From Chelatococcus sp. HY11 (GTDB taxonomy: Bacteria; Pseudomonadota; Alphaproteobacteria; Rhizobiales; Beijerinckiaceae), in assembly GCF_018398335.1 (NCBI RefSeq), contig NZ_JAHBRX010000001.1, positions 4,022,001-4,086,000 of the forward strand: 64,000 bases of DNA, in the 5' to 3' direction. Shown here in pieces: positions 8,891-16,546 of this stretch. Positions within the stretch are counted from its first letter, which is position 1; each line of letters starts with the position of its first letter. The notes below the pieces were generated by a model. The model made no database searches and was not told the origin of the DNA. It was given only the letters and a program-made list of their open reading frames with translations. The position numbers and the translations under genes are program-made.

Positions 8891-9322
8891 TTATTGCGGT
8901 CGTCGGGCGCAATCCTGATGGGGACTGCCGATCGTGTCTTGCGCATTGAGATATCGATTGAGCGAGCCATCGGGCTGTCTCGCCATGAGAACGCGCACGT
9001 CATTGCTGCCGACAGCGTTGACGCAGTCGAGAGCAAGTTCTTGGAGATTGCCAGATGGGCGGACCGACTTGATGCGACAACTGGCACCCGGTGTCGTGAG
9101 ACGGTTGCCGGAAACGATGAAAGCGGGGGCAAAGAGATCGACCGGCTTTTTGAATGATATGCCTTTCGCCGACATTGTGTAAACGTCCGTGCAATCGGAG
9201 CTTTTAGCCAGCCAAGCCCCCTGCAACGACTTTAAGTCCTGCGCTGAGGCAATCCCCGCTGGTATCGAGACTGTCATGACGAGCGATAATCCAGCTAGCT
9301 CGATGAAGCGACGGATTCTCAA
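8891..9322 (-). CDS. Exported protein of unknown function, TTG start
   Basis: The product is 143 residues. The start is a TTG at 9322 with AGGAG six bases upstream, so a non-ATG start is well supported. Residues 1-27 are a Sec signal peptide (hydrophobic core LAGLSLVMTVSIPAG, cleavage after ASA). The mature part has cysteines at SSDCTDVY, GASCRI, ALDCVNA and HQDCA, which could pair, and a motif LQGAWLAKSSDC that resembles small periplasmic lysozyme-inhibitor-like or lipocalin-like proteins only loosely. It follows the 65-residue gene by 13 bases, so the two are probably cotranscribed. Confidence 0.7.
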   Translation of the reverse strand: MRIRRFIELAGLSLVMTVSIPAGIASAQDLKSLQGAWLAKSSDCTDVYTMSAKGISFKKPVDLFAPAFIVSGNRLTTPGASCRIKSVRPSGNLQELALDCVNAVGSNDVRVLMARQPDGSLNRYLNAQDTIGSPHQDCARRPQ

Positions 9323-9335
9323 TGGGAACTCCTGA

Positions 9336-9533
9336 TTAGAGCTGGGCTATACGATCGCTGGGATAGCTGGTTTCCTTGAAGCCTTGGCATATCAATGCCT
9401 TTCCGGTGCGTATCCGGCGTCCTTCGCTGTCGTCTACCAAGCCATAGAGATGCCGAGAGCCTCTTCCAGGCGCTCGCACGCGAGGCGATGAGTATGGTTT
9501 CTCGCAATTCACCTGCTTGATTAGTCTGGCCAT
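9336..9533 (-). CDS. Small conserved-looking basic protein, 65 residues
   Basis: The frame starts MARLIKQVNCEKPYSSPRV and continues with HLYGLVDDSEGRRIRTGKAL and then FKETSYPSDRIAQL. The alternating hydrophobic pattern and the 'VDD..GR.IRTGKAL' stretch look like a genuine small folded protein, and it sits 13 bases before the TTG-start exported protein gene. A related but broken copy of its 5' end occurs at about 3043 on the same strand. That sequence is similar from about 20 bases before the ATG, which supports a real gene or mobile leader. No family name is known to me. The start has only a purine-rich leader (tcaagaaa). Confidence 0.5.
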   Translation of the reverse strand: MARLIKQVNCEKPYSSPRVRAPGRGSRHLYGLVDDSEGRRIRTGKALICQGFKETSYPSDRIAQL

Positions 9534-9747
9534 TTTCTTGACATTTTGAGACACGGCGCTGTGTGGCGGCCGAACACTGTTCAAGAGGCTGAGCCCTCGG
9601 CCATCTTCATTGGCGGTAACGTCTCGCCCAATGGGGCCGACGAGAGCGCCTTTCACGGCATGACGTGATTTGTGGGCAGCTACGGCTCCCGGCCATCAGC
9701 CCCCTCCGCGAAAGTCAAAGGACTAGCACGCTTATGCGCATGCAGGG

Positions 9748-10740
9748 TTAGTCGACCACTTTGGTATTCAGCCCTGTCGGGGGATGGGGCTTAAGGCTTT
9801 CTGGCCTATTCTGCCCACCATCGGCCGGGCGCCCATGGCGAACGGTTGGTGTCTTGATGAAATCGACAAATGCGCGCAGCGGCGCGGGCACGAGACGGCG
9901 GCCGGGATAGTAGAGGAAAGGCCCTGGAAAGCTCGGCCACCAGGGCTCGAGGACTGGCTCAAGCGCGCCGCTTTCGAAATGAGGGCGCAACCAGTCCTCG
10001 AATAGCCCGACAATACCGGCGCCGGCGACGGCTGAATGGACGGCGAGGTCCGAACCGCCGCCAGCCTGCACGATCAGTGGCCCTGTGGGATCGACACGGA
10101 TGATCTCGTCGTCGCGCTCGAATTCCCAGGCTGGCATTGTCCCACTGGGAAAGCGATGGCGCAGGCATGCATGGCCGAGCAGATCGCGCGGATGCTCCGG
10201 CCGACCGTGGCGATCAAGATAGGCCGGAGAAGCGGCGGTGGCGTAGCGTTGAATGCGCGGCCCGATCGGCACGGCGACCATGTCCTGCTCCAGCCGTTCC
10301 TCGTAGCGGATCCCGGCATCGCAGCCGGCCGCGAGCACGTCTATGAAGCTCTCTTCGGTGATCACTTCCAGCCTGATGTCCGGATAGGCCGCGATGAAGG
10401 AAGGGACGATATGCGGCAGCACCAGCCGTGCCGCGCTGACTGGCACGTTGAGCTTGAGCGTTCCAGCGGGCCTATCGCGGAAATCGTTCACTACCCCAAG
10501 CGCCACGTCCACCTCCCGCAGCGCCGGGCCAAGCCGCTCCAGAAGACGCTTGCCAGCCTCGGTCGGCACGACGCTACGCGTGGTGCGGTGAAACAGCCTC
10601 ACCCCGAGCTGGCCTTCAAGACGTCGCACGGCCTCGCTCAAGGCCGACGCGCTCGCGCCGCTCTGGCGCGCCCCGTCGCGAAAGCCCTTGGCGCGGGCCA
10701 CCATGACGAAGGCGTTCAGGTCACTCAGATCGATCTTCAT
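9748..10740 (-). CDS. LysR family transcriptional regulator
   Basis: This 330-residue regulator has the typical winged HTH at residues 1-60 (LNAFVMVARAKGFRDGARQS, SALSEAVRRLEGQLGVRLFHRTTR) and a C-terminal LysR substrate-binding domain (DVLAAGCDAGIRYEERLEQDMVAVPIGP, LVQAGGGSDLAVHSAVAGAGI). The SEAV-RRLE-LGVRLF-RTTR-V wording matches the subgroup that usually sits divergent to oxidoreductases. It is transcribed away from the aldo-keto reductase gene with about 94 bases between the two starts, so it probably controls that gene through a shared region. The inducer is unknown. Confidence 0.93.
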   Translation of the reverse strand: MKIDLSDLNAFVMVARAKGFRDGARQSGASASALSEAVRRLEGQLGVRLFHRTTRSVVPTEAGKRLLERLGPALREVDVALGVVNDFRDRPAGTLKLNVPVSAARLVLPHIVPSFIAAYPDIRLEVITEESFIDVLAAGCDAGIRYEERLEQDMVAVPIGPRIQRYATAASPAYLDRHGRPEHPRDLLGHACLRHRFPSGTMPAWEFERDDEIIRVDPTGPLIVQAGGGSDLAVHSAVAGAGIVGLFEDWLRPHFESGALEPVLEPWWPSFPGPFLYYPGRRLVPAPLRAFVDFIKTPTVRHGRPADGGQNRPESLKPHPPTGLNTKVVD

Positions 10741-10834
10741 TGTTCGCTAATCCGCACAGCCTGTGCGGATTGTATCTGGTTATCGCTGTCACGCGCAGAG
10801 CCCATTTGTCTCATGTGAGAATTGGGAGAAGACC

Positions 10835-11698
10835 ATGACCAGCATCGATCAGTCCGACACCTTCGCCCTGGGCGGCCGCCGGGTGAAAAGGCTTGGTTAC
10901 GGAGCCATGCAGCTCGCCGGGCCTGGGGTGTTCGGTCCGCCGAGGGATCGCGGCGCGGCACTCGCTGTGCTGCGCGAGGCTGTCGCGCACGGAGTCAATC
11001 ATATCGATACGAGCGACTTCTATGGTCCGCATGTCACCAACCAACTGATCCGTGAAGCGCTTCATCCCTATCCGGATGATCTCGTCATCGTCACCAAGAT
11101 TGGCGCGCGGCGTGGCGCGGACGCCTCATGGCTTCCGGCCTTCGCGCCCGATGAGCTGGCGAGCGCGGTGCATGATAACCTGCGTAATCTTGGGCTCGAC
11201 GCGCTGGAGGTCGTCAATCTTCGGATCATGTTCGATACGCATGGGCCAGCCGAAGGGTCGATCGAGGCGCCGCTTGCCGCTCTGGCCGAGCTTCAGCGGC
11301 AAGGCCTCGTCCGACATATCGGGTTGAGCAACGTCACGGCCGCGCAGATCGCGGAGGGGCGCAAGATCTGCGAGATCGTTTGTGTCCAGAACCACTACAA
11401 TCTGGTTCATCGCGGCGATGATGCCTTGATCGATACGCTCGTCAATGACGGCATTGCCTATGTGCCGTTTTTCCCGCTTGGCGGCTTTACGCCGCTGCAG
11501 TCGTCCAGATTATCCGATGTTGCTCAGCGTCTCGGCCTCACGCCCATGCAGGCCGCTCTCGCCTGGCTGCTTCAACGCGCGCCCAATATTCTTCTGATCC
11601 CGGGCACGTCCTCGGTTGCGCATCTGCGTGAAAATCTTGCCGCTGGCGCACTCGATCTGCCCGACGACGCGTTTGCGGATCTCGATCGCGTTACTTGA
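10835..11698 (+). CDS. Aldo/keto reductase family oxidoreductase (YdbC-like)
   Basis: The 287-residue protein has the AKR (beta/alpha)8 barrel and would reduce an aldehyde or ketone with NADPH. Seen in sequence: the cofactor-side GYGAMQLAGPGVFG, the catalytic Asp and Tyr in HIDTSDFYGPHVTNQLI, Lys in LVIVTKIGARRG, and the C-terminal IPGTSSVAHLRENLAA that contacts the NADP phosphate. At the position where most AKRs have the fourth catalytic residue, His, the sequence reads LEVVNLR (Asn). This is also my recollection of the YdbC-type subgroup. ATG 10835 has GGGAGA upstream. The divergent LysR is its likely regulator. Confidence 0.9.
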   Translation: MTSIDQSDTFALGGRRVKRLGYGAMQLAGPGVFGPPRDRGAALAVLREAVAHGVNHIDTSDFYGPHVTNQLIREALHPYPDDLVIVTKIGARRGADASWLPAFAPDELASAVHDNLRNLGLDALEVVNLRIMFDTHGPAEGSIEAPLAALAELQRQGLVRHIGLSNVTAAQIAEGRKICEIVCVQNHYNLVHRGDDALIDTLVNDGIAYVPFFPLGGFTPLQSSRLSDVAQRLGLTPMQAALAWLLQRAPNILLIPGTSSVAHLRENLAAGALDLPDDAFADLDRVT

Positions 11699-11768
11699 GG
11701 GGCACGGCTGAAGCGCTGTCAAGCGAAGTGAAAGTCAGTTCGCGTGAAGGAAACACGTCCAAACAACA

Positions 11769-11816
11769 ACCTGGAGCATACCCGACGCACAGTCTTTTAA
11801 CGGGCATGCTCCAGGT
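11769..11816 (+). terminator. Long hairpin downstream of the aldo/keto reductase
   Basis: Arms of 15 bases (11769-11783 and 11802-11816, acctggagcat.ccc) pair with one mismatch around an 18-base loop. It lies 70 bases after the reductase stop. There is no U-tract, so this could be a transcript-end stabiliser, a protein-binding inverted repeat or a terminator. Confidence 0.45.
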
Positions 11817-11851
11817 CGGCGCTCGATATAATCGGACATGGAGCCTGACAG

Positions 11852-11888
11852 GACACGGAAGGTTTCGACGGTCACCACCTTCCGTGTC
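11852..11888 (-). terminator. Hairpin between convergent genes, likely terminator of the efe operon
   Basis: Perfect 12-base arms gacacggaaggt / accttccgtgtc (11852-11863 and 11877-11888) enclose 13 bases. It sits 8 bases beyond the stop of the last efe gene, where a terminator is expected. No clear U-tract follows. Confidence 0.55.
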
Positions 11889-11896
11889 GGGCGTCT

Positions 11897-12718
11897 TCAG
11901 TTCAGTCCAAGTTTTCCGCGCAAGGTCGACAGGTCTTCAGCGAGTGTGTTGACGGCGCTAGCCAGAACCTTGCGATCATCATCAGTGAGCTTGTCGTAGG
12001 ACTGATAACCTTCGCCGCTCTTGTATTTGGCGAGAGTCGTGCCGACAACGCTGAAATTATCCGCGACTTTCTTGACGAAATCCGGATCTTTCTTTTCGAT
12101 CAACGGCCGTACGAGGATGAAAATCTTCTCAGAGCCATCGAAATTGCCCTTGAAGTCCCACAGATCGGTGTGGCTATAGCGATCTTCCTCGCCGGAGATC
12201 TTGGTTGCCGCGACCTCTTCCATGAGCGCCGCGGCGCCGCCGACCACCTTTTCCGGCGGAAGTGTCATGTCGGTGATCCGCTGGCTCAGCGCGGTCACAT
12301 CGGCCATGAGCTTGTCTGCGAAGGGCGTGAGGCCTTCCGTGGAATTCTGCTCCCAGAGACCGTATTCAATACGATGGAAGCCTGGGAATTCGGGGTTCTT
12401 CTCACCATTCTCATAGTCGTCGGCCCGCGAGTCGATGGCGGCGTCGAGATCGCTGAAGAGTTCCGCGATAGGCTCGATTGCCTCATAGCTCATGCGGGTG
12501 GGGGCGAAAAGACTTTTTGCCTTGTCCACATTGCCCGCCTTCACCGCATCCGTGAAGGTCTTCGTATCCGCGACGAGTTTTTGCAGTTTCTCGGATACGT
12601 AGATCTTGTATTCGGCGATCGGCTCGACCAGATCGAGCGTCGCAGCCTGTTGCGCATAGGCCGTGCCGCCAAGCGATGAGGTCAACACCGCAACAGCGAG
12701 GAGAGCCTTCAATCTCAT
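11897..12718 (-). CDS. efeM: Imelysin/M75-type iron-uptake protein EfeM
   Basis: This 273-residue periplasmic protein is a second EfeO-like lipoprotein/imelysin homologue that lacks the cupredoxin domain, as in proteins called EfeM. The signal peptide is residues 1-23 (LKALLAVAVLTSSLGGTAYA). The M75 metal-site motif HxxE is in FPGFHRIEYGLWE at about residue 115, and a second acidic/His segment lies in EDRYSHTDLWDFKGNFDG. ATG 12718 has AGGAGA five bases upstream; ATG 12739 would overlap the end of efeB and lacks a site. It is the last gene of the efeUOBM operon, 17 bases after efeB. It probably binds Fe2+/Fe3+ and passes it to the permease. Confidence 0.85.
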   Translation of the reverse strand: MRLKALLAVAVLTSSLGGTAYAQQAATLDLVEPIAEYKIYVSEKLQKLVADTKTFTDAVKAGNVDKAKSLFAPTRMSYEAIEPIAELFSDLDAAIDSRADDYENGEKNPEFPGFHRIEYGLWEQNSTEGLTPFADKLMADVTALSQRITDMTLPPEKVVGGAAALMEEVAATKISGEEDRYSHTDLWDFKGNFDGSEKIFILVRPLIEKKDPDFVKKVADNFSVVGTTLAKYKSGEGYQSYDKLTDDDRKVLASAVNTLAEDLSTLRGKLGLN

Positions 12719-12735
12719 TTCGTTTCTCCTGGTCT

Positions 12736-14079
12736 TCATGTCGGGGATGGATGGCCTGCGCGCGCGGCTTCGATGAGCCGTCGGCCGAGATAGTCGCCGG
12801 GCTCCCGCACGCCGGGCAGAACATAGAAATAGCCGCCGCCGATAGGCTTGAGATATTCCTCGAGGGGTTCTCCGTTCAGGCGGCGCTGCACGGTGAGGAA
12901 CCCGGCCTCGAGGTCGGCCTGATAGCAGATGAACAGAAGGCCTTGCTCGAGCTGGCCGGATCGCGTCACGCCGTTCGAATAGTTGAACGGCCGCCGCAGG
13001 ATCAGATGCTCCTCCGATCCCGGCGTTCGCGGGTTGGCCAGGCGGATGTGAGCATCGAGCGCCGTCACCGCGCCGTCGGGATCTTCTTTGTAGTCGGGCT
13101 CGTCGAACTCGGTCGCGCCATTGAATGGCGCTCCGCTCGCCTTGTGGCGGCCCATGATGCGCTCCTGTTCCCCCAGCGGGGTCCTGTCCCAGCGCTCGAC
13201 CAGGTTGCGAATGATGCGGATGGCTTGATAGCTACCGCCCACTGCCCAGGCGGGCTCACCCCTGTCCTCGCCGACCCACAGGATGTGCCGCATCAAAGCC
13301 GCGTTATTGGCGTCGGGGTTCGCCGAGCCGTCGCGAAAGCCGAGGAAATTGCGCGCGCTCTCGACACGACCGTCGGGACGCGGCGGAATGACCGGAACAC
13401 TGCCTTCCTGCTTCCAACGCAGCACCAGCTTGTCCGGCATCGTTTTCACGATGTCGCGCAGCGCATGGATCGTCGTATCGGACCGGTTGGCGCAGAATTG
13501 CAGGGCGAGATCGCCATGGCAGATGGAGGCGTCCAGCGCATCGTTGGGAAACTTCGTCATCCGCTGGAGATGACGCGGTTTGAGCGGCTTCAGCCAGTCG
13601 CGACCCGCGAAAAGGGACGCGCCGACCGAGACCGTCGCCGTCAGGCTGTCCGGCGAGACGAAAGGCCCGAGGATGCCGGAATCCGCCGGCGGAAATTTCG
13701 GGTCGAGATCCGGCGGCCGGCCGCCCTGCGTCAGGAAGACGAGGCGCTCGGTCAGTGTCCGGAAGAGCCTTTCCAGCTCGTCCGGGGTTCGCGCGATCAC
13801 GTCGAAAGAGGCGACCATGCCGGCCGCCGGGCGCGGCGTCACGATGCCTTGCTGGACCTCTCCAAAGAACGGCCAGCGGCCTTCCGTCGAGGCGTCACCC
13901 GTGGGCGCATCGGTGACGTGATGCTCGGTCTGCGCGAGTGCCGCCTTGTCTTCGGCATGCTTATCTTCGGCATGGGCGGCCTGTGTCGCAAGCGCGCCTC
14001 CCGCGGCAGCACCCACGCCGAGCAGAAAGCGCCGGCGCTCGCGGTCCTGTGGGGAGGAAGGATCATCCTGTCGAGCCAT
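12736..14079 (-). CDS. efeB: EfeB, Tat-exported DyP-type haem peroxidase of ferrous iron uptake
   Basis: The 447-residue product is a dye-decolourising-type peroxidase that oxidises Fe2+ in the periplasm (or handles haem) for the Efe importer. The Tat signal DRERRRFLLGVGAAAGGALA is at residues 10-30. The DyP signature GFRDGSANPD (GxxDG) is at about residue 257, and the predicted proximal haem region follows in RIMGRHKASGAPFNG. ATG 14079, four bases after the efeO stop, fits both the Tat signal and operon spacing; longer readings run back into efeO. The acidic His-rich HAEDKHAEDKAALAQTEHH after the signal may bind metal. Confidence 0.93.
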   Translation of the reverse strand: MARQDDPSSPQDRERRRFLLGVGAAAGGALATQAAHAEDKHAEDKAALAQTEHHVTDAPTGDASTEGRWPFFGEVQQGIVTPRPAAGMVASFDVIARTPDELERLFRTLTERLVFLTQGGRPPDLDPKFPPADSGILGPFVSPDSLTATVSVGASLFAGRDWLKPLKPRHLQRMTKFPNDALDASICHGDLALQFCANRSDTTIHALRDIVKTMPDKLVLRWKQEGSVPVIPPRPDGRVESARNFLGFRDGSANPDANNAALMRHILWVGEDRGEPAWAVGGSYQAIRIIRNLVERWDRTPLGEQERIMGRHKASGAPFNGATEFDEPDYKEDPDGAVTALDAHIRLANPRTPGSEEHLILRRPFNYSNGVTRSGQLEQGLLFICYQADLEAGFLTVQRRLNGEPLEEYLKPIGGGYFYVLPGVREPGDYLGRRLIEAARAGHPSPT

Positions 14080-14083
14080 GACC

Positions 14084-15268
14084 TTATCCCGGAGCCAGGC
14101 GATTGGAGACCTTGTCGAGGGTATCGGCAAGGGCGCGGAAGGTTTCGGCGATCGTCCTGCGGCTTGGCGCATCCACCTTGTCGTAGGTGGCATAGTCCTT
14201 GCCCGACTTCAGCGCTTCGAGGCTCTGGCGCGCCGCCTTCAATCGTGTGTCGAGTTCGTGGCTGAGATCGGCGGAGCTTTCGGGGATGAGCGGGCGCACC
14301 AACCCGGCCATTCTGGTGATGCCGGTCAAGCTTGCGTCGAGGTCGTCGAGGTCACTATGCGCATAGGCGTTCTCGCCGCTTTCGATCTTTCCATCGGCGA
14401 GGCGCCTCGAGAGGCGTGCCGCCCCGCCTGGTACATCGTCGGGCGCCAGTTTCACGGCGCGCAGTCGCGCTTTCAGCTCATTCACATCGGTAAGTAATTT
14501 CTCGGCGATCGGAATGAGCGGCGCCGTCGTATTTTCGACGAACAATCCATATTCGAGACGGTGATACCCCGTGAAATGGCTGTCCTTCTCGCGATCCTCC
14601 AGATAATCGGCGATCGGGTCGATCGCGGTCTGAAGATCCGCCCACCGCATGGCAGTCGCCTCAGCCTGGCGATAGGGCGCCCGCGCTGACACGTAGAGCG
14701 CCCGGGCCTCGTCCAGGTCGCCCGCCTTGAGCGCCGCGACGAGTTTTTCCGTCGCCGTGACGAGGCTCGCGCCCTGCAGTGCCAGGAAGAACTTATATTC
14801 GGACAAGGGACCGATGAAGGCCTTCAGCTCCGGCCCTGTCTTGGCGGCGGCTTCCGACGCCGCGTTGGGCGTGACGGTGAGTTTGCCACGCGGGTTGGAG
14901 AGAAGCCCGCATGTGATCTGGTACTGGCCGGGCTTCAGATTGGCCGCCAAAGTTTGCCGCAAGCCCGGGATGATGTTTTCCCGTTCCTCAAGGACCATGA
15001 TGCCGTCGAGGATCTCCCATTCGACAGGGCGATCCGAGGCATTGTGGATCTCGAAGGTATGCCGGCCCGCCGGGAGCGTGAGTTCATTCGGCCTGCAGGC
15101 CTTCGCCCCAACCTCCACCTTGACGAGATCGGACGTGCTGCCGCTCTGCCGCTTCGCAGTCGCGTAGAAAAAGGCGCCGCCGCCCGCCAGCGCGAGCAAA
15201 GCCGCGCCGGCAACCGCGAAGGGCATGAGGGGCGACGGGCCGGGGCCTGGTTTGCGTTCTATGCTCAT
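14084..15268 (-). CDS. efeO: EfeO, cupredoxin plus M75 imelysin iron-binding protein
   Basis: The 394-residue protein starts with a membrane anchor or uncleaved signal (LMPFAVAGAALLALAGGGAFF). A cupredoxin-like domain follows (about residues 45-130; VEVGAKACRPNELTLPAGRHTFEIHN ... LKPGQYQITCGLLSNPRGKL), then the M75 domain with the HxxE metal motif in FTGYHRLEYGLFVE. It is the periplasmic iron-binding component that works with the permease EfeU and peroxidase EfeB. Its ATG overlaps the efeU stop (ATGA), and efeB begins four bases after its stop, so translation is coupled. Length and domain order match the family. Confidence 0.93.
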   Translation of the reverse strand: MSIERKPGPGPSPLMPFAVAGAALLALAGGGAFFYATAKRQSGSTSDLVKVEVGAKACRPNELTLPAGRHTFEIHNASDRPVEWEILDGIMVLEERENIIPGLRQTLAANLKPGQYQITCGLLSNPRGKLTVTPNAASEAAAKTGPELKAFIGPLSEYKFFLALQGASLVTATEKLVAALKAGDLDEARALYVSARAPYRQAEATAMRWADLQTAIDPIADYLEDREKDSHFTGYHRLEYGLFVENTTAPLIPIAEKLLTDVNELKARLRAVKLAPDDVPGGAARLSRRLADGKIESGENAYAHSDLDDLDASLTGITRMAGLVRPLIPESSADLSHELDTRLKAARQSLEALKSGKDYATYDKVDAPSRRTIAETFRALADTLDKVSNRLAPG

Positions 15269-16116
15269 GGCCTGGGGTCCTCGGCTGGCCGCGCAAGGGG
15301 GCTCGGCGCCGGGGCGCGGCTGTCCCGAAGGAAGAGAAAAAGGCTCACGGCAAGAAAGACGATATAGACGAAGACTTCACCAACGGCGGGTGCTTCCTGA
15401 TAGCTGAATAATCCCGACAGCACGGTTCCGCTCACGCTGGAAACCGGCAGGATGTCGCTAAGGTCGTAGGCGCGGGCTTGCAAGAGATTCCAAAGCCCAG
15501 CTTCATGCAGATTGCGCAGCGCGCTTGAGAGGATGCCGGCCGCGACGATGAGGATGAAAACGCCTGTCCAGGTGAAGAAGCGACGCATGTTGATGCGCAC
15601 GCCACCAATATAAACGAGATAGCCGACGGCGACGGCGCACAGGAGGCCGGCGAGGGCGCCGAGCGGAGCCAGTGGCGTTGGGCTCTGTTGAAAGATCGCG
15701 AGCAGGAAGAAGACGGACTCCAGCCCTTCCCGCATCACAGCGAAGAAAACCATACCGACGAGTGCCCATCCGCCGGCGGCGCCTGGCTGGAAGGCATCGT
15801 CTATGGCGTGCTGAAGCTCGGATTTCATGGAGCGGGCCGCCTTGCGCATCCAGAAGACCATCGAAACGAGCACGCCCACGGCAAGGAACCCGACGAGACC
15901 CTCGAAAAGTTCCTGCGCCTTCTGCGGAAATTCCGCGCTGGCCAGTTGCAGCACGGCACCGATGAAAAACGAAGCCGCGATGGCGAGAAAAATCCCGATC
16001 CAGACAAAGGGCATCCACGCGGAGCGGCCTGTCTGCCGAAGGTAGCTCGCAATGATGCCTACGATGAGGGCTGCCTCGATGCCCTCGCGCAGCATGACGA
16101 GAAACGGAGCAAGCGT
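15265..16116 (-). CDS. efeU: EfeU, FTR1-type iron permease, apparent ACG start
   Basis: This seven-helix inner-membrane permease of the Ftr1 family takes in iron oxidised or delivered by EfeO/EfeB. Both REGxE iron motifs are present: MLREGIEAALIVG near the N-terminus and VMREGLESVFFLLA in the middle. The start is odd. Relatives begin M-x-x-PFL-x-MLREG; here the aligned codon is ACG (16114-16116), reading T-LAPFLVMLREG, with AAGGAGG five bases upstream. The first ATG is nine codons further in and 27 bases beyond the site, and the only upstream ATG (16284) lacks a site and would add AT-rich, unconserved residues. From ACG the protein is 283 residues, as expected. Confidence 0.85.
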   Translation of the reverse strand, partial: TLAPFLVMLREGIEAALIVGIIASYLRQTGRSAWMPFVWIGIFLAIAASFFIGAVLQLASAEFPQKAQELFEGLVGFLAVGVLVSMVFWMRKAARSMKSELQHAIDDAFQPGAAGGWALVGMVFFAVMREGLESVFFLLAIFQQSPTPLAPLGALAGLLCAVAVGYLVYIGGVRINMRRFFTWTGVFILIVAAGILSSALRNLHEAGLWNLLQARAYDLSDILPVSSVSGTVLSGLFSYQEAPAVGEVFVYIVFLAVSLFLFLRDSRAPAPSPLARPAEDPRP

Positions 16117-16199
16117 TTTGACCTCCTTACCCGGAATCCGGGCGCAGATCTTTAAAAAACGGCCTATGTATAGCGCCGTGGCAAGTGAAAGCAACCGCA

Positions 16200-16262
16200 C
16201 TTGTTGGAAATGTTTTTTAATTAATCTAATAAAAAACTGAATTACCAAGTAATGATAATGGG
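16200..16262 (-). promoter_or_regulatory. Probable efe promoter with AT-rich inverted repeat and Fur-like half-site
   Basis: Upstream of efeU the sequence turns AT-rich. Arms TTTTTTA and TAAAAAA (16213-16236) flank ATTAATCTAA, and TAATGATAAT at 16250-16259 resembles half of the GATAATGATAATCATTATC Fur box. Iron control of efe genes is established in other bacteria. Which regulator acts here (Fur, Irr or RirA) cannot be told. Confidence 0.3.
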
Positions 16263-16546
16263 TGGTCGCGCACGATCGCAGCAATCAGCGCGCCGTGCGT
16301 GACGTGTAGCCCGTTGCGCCCGCGATCAAGACGTCCTGTGGCGGCGGCACCTCATCGCCTCAAAAAAACGGACACTCGTCGATACCCTTCTAAGTAGCCA
16401 CAGAGATGGCGACGCAACCCGCCCGATGACATGTGCGCGAACGCGCTTTCCTCGGGCGGGAGAAAGGGCTAGTTCAGTCGCATCTGCGACGATGGCCGGT
16501 AAACGCCGGCCTGAACAGGCCAAGGCGGCTCTCCTGGAGGCAAAAG

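Noticed and set aside
12676-14265. 529-codon open frame on the plus strand
   Set aside because: It is antisense to efeB and parts of efeM and efeO, which are all well supported.
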